Positions 7,724 through 12,220 of a DNA stretch of 12,220 nt are shown one piece after another. The notes below the pieces were generated by a model. That model did no database searches and was not told the DNA's origin. It saw only the letters and a list, made by a program, of their open reading frames with translations. A program made the position numbers and the translations under genes. Source of the DNA: an uncultured Bacilli bacterium (GTDB lineage: Bacteria; Bacillota_I; Bacilli_A; RF39; UBA660); the NCBI GenBank assembly GCA_947632625.1, contig CANRPZ010000032.1, positions 1 to 12,220 on the forward strand, written 5' to 3'. Position 1 is the first letter of the stretch; every line of letters starts with the position of its first letter.

Positions 7724-8172
7724 TTTAAGATAAAAATACCAATGGTTAGATAAGTTGCAAAGAGTATCCATACAAGATAAGGGATATTTAAAAGAGCACT
7801 TATCTTTTTTCTTTGATTGAATAAGTAAATAAGGAGTAAAACAAGTAAGTCAAGAAGCAATATCCATACAATTGCTACAAAACGCCATTTTAGTAAAAAG
7901 AAAATAATACTCCATAGGGCGTTTACAAATAATTGTAAGTAATATATAACACTGGTTACCTCATCACTATCATTTTTTTTGAAAAAATAGTAAGAAATGC
8001 CCATTAGTAAATAAATGATTGTCCATGCAATAGGAAACAATAATTTTGGTGGGGCAAGAGGCGGTCTTACTAAAGAGGTATAGTCAATAGCATCTTTTAT
8101 AAGAAATCCAACAATTCCTCCAATGAGTAGAGGAAAAAATAAGTAAAATAAATTTTTAATCCATTGTTTCAT
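7720..8172 (-). CDS. tspO: TspO/MBR family tryptophan-rich sensory protein homologue
   Basis: A five-helix membrane protein of the translocator/benzodiazepine-receptor family, which binds porphyrins and is linked in bacteria to tetrapyrrole handling and stress. Family marks are PPLAPPK (37-43) in the loop after helix 1, PIAWTIIYLLMGIS (47-60), QLFVNALWSIIFF (80-92) with Asn84 and Trp87, and PYLVWILFATYL (131-142). The 150-aa length is normal. AAAGGA lies just upstream of the ATG. It converges with the PAP2 gene: the two stop codons share the palindrome TTAA at 7720-7723. No tetrapyrrole gene is nearby, so the ligand is open. No clear promoter is seen in the 82-nt gap to the toxin gene, and read-through from the toxin-antitoxin operon is possible. 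Confidence 0.88.
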   Translation of the reverse strand: MKQWIKNLFYLFFPLLIGGIVGFLIKDAIDYTSLVRPPLAPPKLLFPIAWTIIYLLMGISYYFFKKNDSDEVTSVIYYLQLFVNALWSIIFFLLKWRFVAIVWILLLDLLVLLLIYLFNQRKKISALLNIPYLVWILFATYLTIGIFILN

Positions 8173-8254
8173 AATAAATCCTTTCTACTATTATTGTATA
8201 CTTAAGTTGTATAAATTATGTTATAGTAGCAAGATTTAAAGAAAATGTATTGCT

Positions 8255-8551
8255 TTATTTTTTAAATAAATCGCTATGACTGCCGGTATTCATTAATAAT
8301 AAAATTAATTTGTCTTCATTGTATTGATAAATCAATAGCCAATCGGGTTCTATATGACATTCACCACAATTTTGATAATATTTATCATTGATTAAATTAT
8401 GATTTTTATATTTTGGCTCCAATTTTTCTTTATTTGCTAGGTTTAAAATAATTGGTTCCAATTTATTGATATCTTTACCTTGTTTTATTATTTTTCTTAA
8501 AGACTTTTTAAATTTAGCAGAAAATATTACCTCATATTTATATTTCATCAT
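8255..8551 (-). CDS. yafQ: YafQ-type mRNA-cleaving toxin (RelE superfamily)
   Basis: A ribosome-dependent endoribonuclease of a type II toxin-antitoxin pair. The 98-residue protein has the YafQ signature CHIEPDWLLIYQY (65-77) and NTGSHSDLF (88-96). Residues corresponding to the known YafQ active site appear intact: His51 in YKNHNL, His66, Asp70, His92 and Phe96. The start lies inside the antitoxin end, a 14-nt overlap without a good ribosome site, so translation is probably coupled and keeps toxin below antitoxin. A second ATG follows directly (8548) and could be used instead. The intact active site suggests a functional toxin. Confidence 0.88.
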   Translation of the reverse strand: MMKYKYEVIFSAKFKKSLRKIIKQGKDINKLEPIILNLANKEKLEPKYKNHNLINDKYYQNCGECHIEPDWLLIYQYNEDKLILLLMNTGSHSDLFKK

Positions 8552-8831
8552 CTGATAATAATGCTTTCTTTAAATCTTTCCAATTATTATATCTTGGATA
8601 TTTTTCAGGATTATTAATCATTTCGTCTGCTTCTTTTAAAGCCTCTAAAAGTTCTTTACTAGGTTTTGGATTTACTACCTCAAAAGGAACACCATCTCGT
8701 TTTACTACTTGTGTTAACGCCATATTAATAAAAGTACTCATATTTAAGCCTAGGCCTTTTAAGATTTCAGATGCTTCCTTTTTAATTTTTGCATCTACTT
8801 GTACGTTTATAGCACTAGTTAAACTTGCCAT
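8538..8831 (-). CDS. dinJ: RelB/DinJ family antitoxin
   Basis: Partner and repressor of the YafQ-type toxin. The N-terminal part (INVQVDAKIKKEASEILKGLGLNMSTFINMALTQVV, given here as separate pieces INVQVDAKIKKEA and GLGLNMSTFINMAL) is a ribbon-helix-helix DNA-binding domain as in DinJ. The acidic C-terminal half (PKPSKELLEALKEADEMI onward) should wrap the toxin. I place the start at ATG 8831 because GGAGGTGAT (8844-8836) is an ideal ribosome site 8 nt before it; the in-frame GTG at 8840 lies within that site. The product is 97 aa. A promoter and a phased-repeat operator lie just upstream, consistent with autoregulation. Confidence 0.87.
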   Translation of the reverse strand: MASLTSAINVQVDAKIKKEASEILKGLGLNMSTFINMALTQVVKRDGVPFEVVNPKPSKELLEALKEADEMINNPEKYPRYNNWKDLKKALLSDDEI

Positions 8832-8849
8832 ACATATCACCTCCCCTAA

Positions 8850-8878
8850 ACTATACCATTTTTTTATGATAAAATCAA
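8850..8878 (-). promoter_or_regulatory. sigma-A-like promoter of the toxin-antitoxin operon
   Basis: On the minus strand TTGATT (8878-8873), a 17-nt spacer and TATAGT (8855-8850). The ribosome site begins only a few bases after the -10 box, so the leader is very short. Confidence 0.6.
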
Positions 8879-8912
8879 GTTATTAACTACATAATAACTA
8901 CTTTTTTACTAC
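8879..8912. promoter_or_regulatory. candidate toxin-antitoxin operator with 11-bp phased repeats
   Basis: Three copies of ACTAC end at 8890, 8901 and 8912, exactly 11 bp apart, in the contexts ATTAACTAC, AATAACTAC and TTTTACTAC. The first two also lie within an inverted repeat, GTTATT (8879-8884) and AATAAC (8893-8898). The block abuts the antitoxin -35 box and lies between it and the promoter of the divergent gene. Ribbon-helix-helix antitoxins bind such short sites on one face of the helix. Confidence 0.5.
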
Positions 8913-8935
8913 ATATATAATATATGCAATATTTT

Positions 8936-8963
8936 TTGAAAGTTACTTAAATTGTGTTATACT
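8936..8963 (+). promoter_or_regulatory. extended -10 promoter of the 190-aa hypothetical gene
   Basis: TTGAAA (8936-8941), a 16-nt spacer and TATACT (8958-8963) with TGT directly before it (8955-8957). The ribosome site AGGTGG follows at 8970-8975. Confidence 0.55.
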
Positions 8964-8980
8964 ATTTCTAGGTGGTTTAA

Positions 8981-9553
8981 ATGGTTATTGAAAAGAAGCG
9001 TAATGACGAAGGAACTTATGATATAACAATAGAAAAAGATAATAAAAAATTAAGAATTTTTCAAACAGGTCAGGATTATACAATAAATTGTCAATATGTA
9101 GATTATATTCGAATAACAGACATTGATTTTGAAATTTTAGAAGAGGAAAGTATATATCCATTCTTCAACGAACTTTATGAAAATATTGTTCTTGGTAATT
9201 GTTTAAGAGAAAAAAATATAACGAAAGAAACACTAGAAAGAATGAATGGAATGATTAATTCCTCTATTTATAAAGAAATCGTAAAGGATAGAGTAATTAC
9301 TATATTTTGTGATGCTAATCCTATAACATGCCCAAACATTTTAAAAATACAAAAAATGGAAGGAAAAATTTTATTGTCGTTTACACAAGTAAAAGGGAAT
9401 ATGCCTAAAAGAAAAGATGCCATTTCAATTCATATTCGACAATCTGGTTCTAGATTAGCTGAATTTTGTTATCCTTTTAAATATTTGTTTCAAAATTTAC
9501 AAAGTATACAAGAAATCAAGGATGAGCCTGTTTTAAAATTAAAGAAAGATTAA
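8981..9553 (+). CDS. hypothetical protein, 190 aa, family not recognised
   Basis: A real gene by its promoter, ribosome site (AGGTGG 5 nt before ATG), codon use like its neighbours and its own strong terminator. There is no signal peptide or membrane segment, so it is probably cytoplasmic. Residues 1-52 look like a beta-meander (GTYDITIEKDNKKLRIF, DYTINCQYVDYIRI), 56-103 is largely helical, and 104-155 returns to strands (DRVITIFCDA, GKILLSFTQV, DAISIHIRQ). Five cysteines (37, 74, 110, 117, 163) are spread without a clear zinc-binding pattern. It diverges from the toxin-antitoxin operon and shares its regulatory gap, so the operator could affect it. I assign no function. Confidence 0.75.
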   Translation: MVIEKKRNDEGTYDITIEKDNKKLRIFQTGQDYTINCQYVDYIRITDIDFEILEEESIYPFFNELYENIVLGNCLREKNITKETLERMNGMINSSIYKEIVKDRVITIFCDANPITCPNILKIQKMEGKILLSFTQVKGNMPKRKDAISIHIRQSGSRLAEFCYPFKYLFQNLQSIQEIKDEPVLKLKKD

Positions 9554-9560
9554 GAAATTA

Positions 9561-9587
9561 AAAAAGTACAATCAACTGTACTTTTTT
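9561..9587. terminator. strong bidirectional intrinsic terminator
   Basis: A 10-bp stem AAAAAGTACA (9561-9570) and TGTACTTTTT (9577-9586) with a 6-nt loop has six T on the plus side and an A run that gives T on the minus side. It ends both the hypothetical gene (+) and capA (-); the capA stop codon (9586-9588) overlaps the stem. Confidence 0.85.
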
Positions 9588-10785
9588 ATATGCTTGCTTC
9601 TTCTTCAAGAGTTCTTGTTCCAACTTTGATCGTGTCATCGTTTTTGTTTAAAATTGCTTCATATTCTTCTTGAATGCTTTTATAGTTTGGAAGAATATCA
9701 TTGGTTAGTTTATAAAATGGAATAACTCTAAATTTACGGTAGCCACCATTATGGTAAGTGTAAAGTAAATCTCCTCTTACATTGTCAATGCTAATCGTTG
9801 TTGTATCATTTTCTACAACTTTATGGATATCTAAAGAGGCAAGTAAACCAATACGTTTCATTAATCCATCTTGACCGGAAATAAAGTTTCCTAAAGAGTA
9901 AATGACTACAGTTTTTCCAATATGTTCAATCGGTTCAATAACATGAGGGTGAGAACCAATAATAATATCAACCCCTAAATCTGCAAGAAACTGTGCTTGG
10001 TCTCTTTGCTCTTTAGTAGGAGTGTGGGTATATTCAACTCCCCAGTGCATAGCTACCATTACAATATCTACTTTATTTCTTACCTCTTCAATATCTTTTT
10101 TAACGGTTTCTTTATCAAATAAGTTTACTAAATATTCTTTTCCCTCTGGTACAGGAATACCATTTGTTCCATAAGTGTAAGATAAAAATGCATAGGTGAT
10201 ACCATTTTTTTCACTAATATGGCTTCTTGCTCGATCTTCAAAGGAATCATAGCTTCCGGCTGTTAATACATTTTCTTTATTTCTCCAGTAATTTACAGAA
10301 TTTAAAATAGCCTTTTCTCCTCTATCCATAGTGTGGTTGGTAGCAAGACTTACTAAATTAAATCCAGCTTTTAAAAAAGCGTCTCCAACCTCTTGGGGAG
10401 AATTGAATCTTGGATAGTTTGATAAACCTAGTTCTGTTCCTCCTAAAATGGTTTCTTGGTTATAATAAGCCAAATCATAATTTTTAATAATAGGGGCAAC
10501 ATCAGCAAGTTGGCTATCATAATTATAAGTTCCATCACTTTGTAATCCATCATTATAAACACCGGAATGGTATAGGGCATCTCCTACCATAACTAAAGAA
10601 ACATCAAATTCTTTTTTGGGGTTTTCTTGTGGTGCTTGTTCTTGGGGTGTTTCAAGATCACTTGTAGGATGCTCAATTTCTCTATTTCCTAGATAAAAAA
10701 ATCCTGGAATACAAATAAGTAAAATAGCTAGGCTAATTATAATTAAAATATTTCTTTTTCTTTGTTTCATTTTTTCACTTCTCAT
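9586..10785 (-). CDS. capA: CapA/PgsA-family membrane-anchored metallophosphatase-like protein
   Basis: Related to CapA/PgsA, the accessory protein of poly-gamma-glutamate capsule synthesis, with a calcineurin-like phosphoesterase fold acting outside the cell. An N-terminal basic stretch and a TM anchor at 12-33 are followed by a Pro/Glu/Gln-rich linker to about 58 and the catalytic domain. Motifs in order: MVGD (66-69), NQE (109-111), NHTMDRG (150-156), MHWGVEY (246-252), GSHPHVIEP (277-285) and YSLGNF (296-301). These give the usual Asp, Glu, Asn-His and His metal ligands, all present. The 399-aa length is normal. The first ATG has a poor ribosome site; the in-frame ATG at 10770, preceded by GAGAAGTGA, may be the true start and still keeps the TM anchor. 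No capB, capC or ligase gene lies alongside, so a capsule role is not shown; many gut Firmicutes carry such orphan copies. Confidence 0.87.
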   Translation of the reverse strand: MRSEKMKQRKRNILIIISLAILLICIPGFFYLGNREIEHPTSDLETPQEQAPQENPKKEFDVSLVMVGDALYHSGVYNDGLQSDGTYNYDSQLADVAPIIKNYDLAYYNQETILGGTELGLSNYPRFNSPQEVGDAFLKAGFNLVSLATNHTMDRGEKAILNSVNYWRNKENVLTAGSYDSFEDRARSHISEKNGITYAFLSYTYGTNGIPVPEGKEYLVNLFDKETVKKDIEEVRNKVDIVMVAMHWGVEYTHTPTKEQRDQAQFLADLGVDIIIGSHPHVIEPIEHIGKTVVIYSLGNFISGQDGLMKRIGLLASLDIHKVVENDTTTISIDNVRGDLLYTYHNGGYRKFRVIPFYKLTNDILPNYKSIQEEYEAILNKNDDTIKVGTRTLEEEASI

Positions 10786-10796
10786 TCTTTAATTCT

Positions 10797-10802
10797 ATTT
10801 TA
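10797..10802 (-). promoter_or_regulatory. extended -10 promoter of capA
   Basis: On the minus strand TAAAAT (10802-10797) is preceded by TGC, an extended -10 element. The -35 region (10825-10820, TTTTAA) is weak. Confidence 0.4.
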
Positions 10803-10840
10803 GCATAAAGTAAAATTTTTTAAAACAAAAATAATTATAA

Positions 10841-10877
10841 AAAAAACAATATCACTTATAAAAGATGTATTGTTTTT
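10841..10877. terminator. terminator after the OapA-like gene
   Basis: The arms AAACAATA (10844-10851) and TATTGTTT (10868-10875) pair over 8 bp with a 16-nt partly pairable loop. Read on the minus strand the right side is followed by eight or more T; on the plus strand by a shorter T run. It ends the RNA/OapA-like unit before the capA promoter. Confidence 0.6.
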
Positions 10878-10902
10878 ATATTGAAAAATCATTGAATAAA
10901 TA

Positions 10903-11412
10903 TTATTTTTTAAAAATGTGCAATATTTTACCTGCGATTAGAACTATTGCATCACTTTGCTTTGTCGCAATGACTTTAAAATAGGCTTTGCCTCCAACAG
11001 TTAAACCAGAAATAAATGATGTAACTAAAATAGTAGCAATTAATAATGACATATTGGTTTTTAAACTTAAAAACAAAGAAAGTGTTGCTCCTAAACTACC
11101 ACTAATAATTCCACATATATCTCCTACAATGTCATTACATATACTAGAGACTTTGGTGCTATTTTTTAATAAGTAAATACAAGAAGAAGCTTCTTTCATT
11201 TTTTTAGAATTTCTAGCGTGAAAAGGGGCTTCTTTAGCTGTTAATACTGCTACACCAACCATATCAAATAAAATACCTATGCTAATTACAAGCAATAGAA
11301 CCATAATTAAAATAACTAGGTTTAAGTCGGATAGATAGGAAGAAAATCCGCTAAAAATAGCAGATAAAAGAAAAGAAATAACAAATACTTGTAAAATCCA
11401 TTTATTTTTCAT
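10903..11412 (-). CDS. oapA: OapA-like membrane protein, candidate OLE RNA partner
   Basis: A 169-aa protein with hydrophobic segments at about 7-26, 31-55, 94-116 and 120-140, which fits the roughly four-helix plan of OapA, the membrane protein that holds OLE RNA at the membrane in Bacillus halodurans. Conserved-looking polar stretches inside or next to the helices are DMVGVAV (50-56), AKEAPFHARNSKK (59-71) and CNDIVGDICGIISG (92-105), followed by GGKAYFKVIA (140-149). From memory these match the OapA-like family, which has been compared with CorB/CNNM-type (DUF21) magnesium transport proteins. The ribosome site TGAGGT precedes the ATG. A structured RNA of about 490 nt with its own promoter and terminator lies immediately upstream, exactly as in known OLE loci. 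The family assignment was not tested by alignment; a generic DUF21-like protein is the alternative. Confidence 0.7.
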   Translation of the reverse strand: MKNKWILQVFVISFLLSAIFSGFSSYLSDLNLVILIMVLLLVISIGILFDMVGVAVLTAKEAPFHARNSKKMKEASSCIYLLKNSTKVSSICNDIVGDICGIISGSLGATLSLFLSLKTNMSLLIATILVTSFISGLTVGGKAYFKVIATKQSDAIVLIAGKILHIFKK

Positions 11413-11430
11413 AATACCTCACTTTATTAT

Positions 11431-11454
11431 AAAAAAAGTTCCGAAGAACTTTTT
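11431..11454 (-). terminator. cUUCGg-capped terminator between the large RNA and the OapA-like gene
   Basis: On the minus strand AAAAAGTTC (11454-11446), the tetraloop TTCG (11445-11442) and GAACTTTTT (11441-11433), with the T run extending to 11431. A 9-bp stem closed by a C-UUCG-G loop is very stable. It stands 19 nt before the OapA-like start codon, so that gene depends on read-through or on a promoter I do not see. Confidence 0.85.
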
Positions 11455-11921
11455 GTACAACTTAAAGTGGTTTCTCACAAATTAATTTTACGGCTTAGGT
11501 CGAGTCGAATTTCTCTATTTTCTCGCCTTCGGTTACCCTCGGGTGATTTCTCATTATGGAAAATAATTAAATGTCACCATTTTAATTACTCGATTGCCAC
11601 TTAGTCCGTACCTTAATCTTTGTGATGTTGACACTCTAGAGGTTTTCCCAAACACCTAACTTTAATACTTATTCGCTTTTGCAGTAATATTTTCAATTTT
11701 GTATCCCATATTACCACGCACGACATGTGCTTATACTATTGGATTCGCATCGATAAAAGGAGGTTGGTTATATGCCATTATAACTTTCCTTAAATCTTAA
11801 ATTATATATCCACCCTCCCCTGGGCGAAGAAAGCAGTATATATAAAGTGCTTTTCACACAATTGATAGATTTTTAGCCCTATCTTCATATTACTTGAGGT
11901 GACTAGAATAATGCACCACAT
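11431..11921 (-). ncRNA. ole: large structured RNA, probable OLE RNA
   Basis: About 490 nt of non-coding minus-strand RNA from a consensus promoter to a tetraloop terminator. I see a possible end-to-end helix, GTGGT (11919-11915) with ACCAC (11471-11467). A 3' domain is closed by TACGG (11610-11606) with CCGTA (11493-11489) and CGAGT (11592-11588) with ACTCG (11505-11501); within it GGTGA (11578-11574) pairs with TCACC (11546-11542). Further hairpins are GATAG/CTATC (11883-11864), CGCCC/GGGTG (11826-11811), AAGGA/TCCTT (11791-11757) enclosing GTTATA/TATAAC, GCAC/GTGC (11730-11718) and GTAATAT/ATATTAC (11714-11684). An OapA-like gene follows directly. OLE RNAs are about 600 nt, bind OapA at the membrane and are tied to cold, alcohol and metal stress. 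This one is somewhat shorter. Identity rests on size, structure and synteny; a different large RNA class or a long leader remains possible. Confidence 0.68.
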
Positions 11922-11927
11922 GTTTAC

Positions 11928-11956
11928 ATTATAGCAGGTTTACATAAATTTGTCAA
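11928..11956 (-). promoter_or_regulatory. perfect consensus sigma-A promoter of the large RNA
   Basis: On the minus strand TTGACA (11956-11951), a 17-nt spacer and TATAAT (11933-11928), a full match to consensus. Transcription should begin near 11921. It is the strongest promoter in the window and implies abundant RNA. Confidence 0.85.
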
Positions 11957-11983
11957 ATTTTCTTTTTTTTTAGTAAAAAAGTA

Positions 11984-12067
11984 TTGACTATTTTAATTTA
12001 TGTTTTTGACTCTAAACATATGCTATTTACGTAATTTTATTTGGTACATAAATTATTAATAAGGAGG
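11984..12067 (+). promoter_or_regulatory. upstream region of the collagen-like gene, with tandem TTGACT boxes
   Basis: TTGACT occurs at 11984-11989 and 12006-12011, 22 bp (about two helical turns) apart. Neither has a good -10 at standard spacing; the best -10-like string, TGCTATTTA (12021-12029), is 12 bp from the second box. The string CATATGCTA (12017-12025) fits the CATAnnnTA pattern of mother-cell sigma factors, but without a clear -35 this is weak. The ribosome site AAGGAGG is at 12061-12067. Confidence 0.35.
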
Positions 12068-12076
12068 GAATCTTAT

Positions 12077-12220
12077 ATGAATGCATATGATAGAGCTAAA
12101 AAGATGGTTTTGGAAGAACAAGGGAAACAAAAAATTATCTATTGCGTTAGAAATGTTGTAGGTCCAACTGGTCCTACGGGTCCACAAGGAGAAGCCGCCT
12201 CTGCTGTAAATATTTTAGGT
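12077..12220 (+). CDS. collagen-like surface protein, N-terminal part only
   Basis: The gene runs off the right edge after 48 codons. AAGGAGG lies 9 nt before the ATG. The N-terminal 28 residues are charged and lack a signal peptide, then GPTGPTGPQGE (residues 29-39) begins a Gly-X-Y collagen-type repeat, followed by AASAVNILG. Lack of a classical signal peptide is common in the collagen-like glycoproteins of Bacillus exosporium and in many gut Firmicute collagen-like proteins. The Gly-X-Y run is very short here; more repeats or a C-terminal trimerising domain could follow outside the window. It is transcribed divergently from the large RNA. A phage tail-fibre origin is an alternative, but no phage gene is seen nearby. 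Confidence 0.75.
   Translation, partial: MNAYDRAKKMVLEEQGKQKIIYCVRNVVGPTGPTGPQGEAASAVNILG

Noticed and set aside
10988..11176. A 62-codon plus-strand open frame inside the OapA-like gene
   Set aside because: It has no ribosome site and is fully antisense to a better supported gene.
11756..11784. Plus-strand AAAGGAGGT followed by ATG at 11773, a possible small gene
   Set aside because: The frame is ATG CCA TTA TAA, only three codons; the match to a ribosome site is explained by the anti-Shine-Dalgarno string on the other strand.
11431..11921. The large RNA as tmRNA, including a short tag-like frame (GCA AAA GCG AAT AAG TAT TAA) at 11682-11662 on the minus strand
   Set aside because: It is too far from the 5' end, there is no alanine-tRNA-like end pairing or CCA end, and at 490 nt it is too long; the tag-like frame looks like chance.
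11431..11921. The large RNA as RNase P RNA or a T-box leader
   Set aside because: The conserved RNase P core strings (GAGGAAAGTC, ACAGAA) are absent. The string AGGGTGG at 11816-11810 lacks the rest of the T-box motif and is far from the terminator.
1..12220. CRISPR array, insertion sequence, tRNA or rRNA
   Set aside because: No regularly spaced repeats, transposase motifs, terminal inverted repeats, or tRNA/rRNA signatures were seen on either strand.

Overview
The window is AT-rich, uses the standard code (TGG for Trp, no TGA reassignment seen), and has strong AGGAGG-type ribosome binding sites and sigma-A-like promoters. Its gene content is a SipW/TasA-type secretion locus, an LtaS-like enzyme, TspO, a DinJ/YafQ pair, CapA and a collagen-like protein. 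Together these suggest a low-GC Firmicute, probably a gut or rumen Bacilli/Erysipelotrichia-like bacterium. The species cannot be named from the window.

Layout. Bases 1-248 hold no gene that I can see, only the hairpin terminator of something upstream and a promoter. Bases 249-3275 (+) form a surface-protein locus: an ER-type signal peptidase (SipW-like) with a long basic tail, a small membrane-anchored secreted protein, and a large SipW-substrate-like surface protein. Bases 3365-7723 (+) are a tight envelope operon: an LtaS-like phosphoglycerol transferase, a glutamine-dependent asparagine synthetase-type amidotransferase, and a PAP2 lipid phosphatase. They are separated by 1 nt and then overlap by 1 nt. 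Bases 7720-8831 (-) carry a TspO/MBR membrane protein and a RelB/DinJ-YafQ toxin-antitoxin pair with a phased-repeat operator. An unrecognised 190-aa gene (8981-9553, +) diverges from the antitoxin. A CapA-family metallophosphatase (9586-10785, -) follows, with a strong bidirectional terminator between the two.

The most striking part is the right end. Bases 11413-12076 contain no protein gene. The minus strand carries a consensus promoter (TTGACA, 17 nt, TATAAT), about 490 nt rich in nested and long-range helices, and a cUUCGg-capped intrinsic terminator. Directly downstream lies a 169-aa membrane protein resembling OapA, the partner protein of OLE (ornate, large, extremophilic) RNA. The synteny of large structured RNA, terminator and OapA-like gene makes me call this an OLE RNA locus. 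This rests on architecture and the protein's appearance, not on a covariance-model search. The OLE locus here is not next to the isoprenoid and DNA-repair genes known from Bacillus halodurans. Instead it diverges from a collagen-like surface protein gene (12077 to the window end, incomplete).

How the genes fit together: most encode envelope or surface functions (secretion and processing of surface fibres, anionic polymer synthesis, cell-wall amidation, lipid-phosphate recycling, CapA, collagen-like protein). The toxin-antitoxin pair and the OLE/OapA unit are separate stress-related modules set among them.
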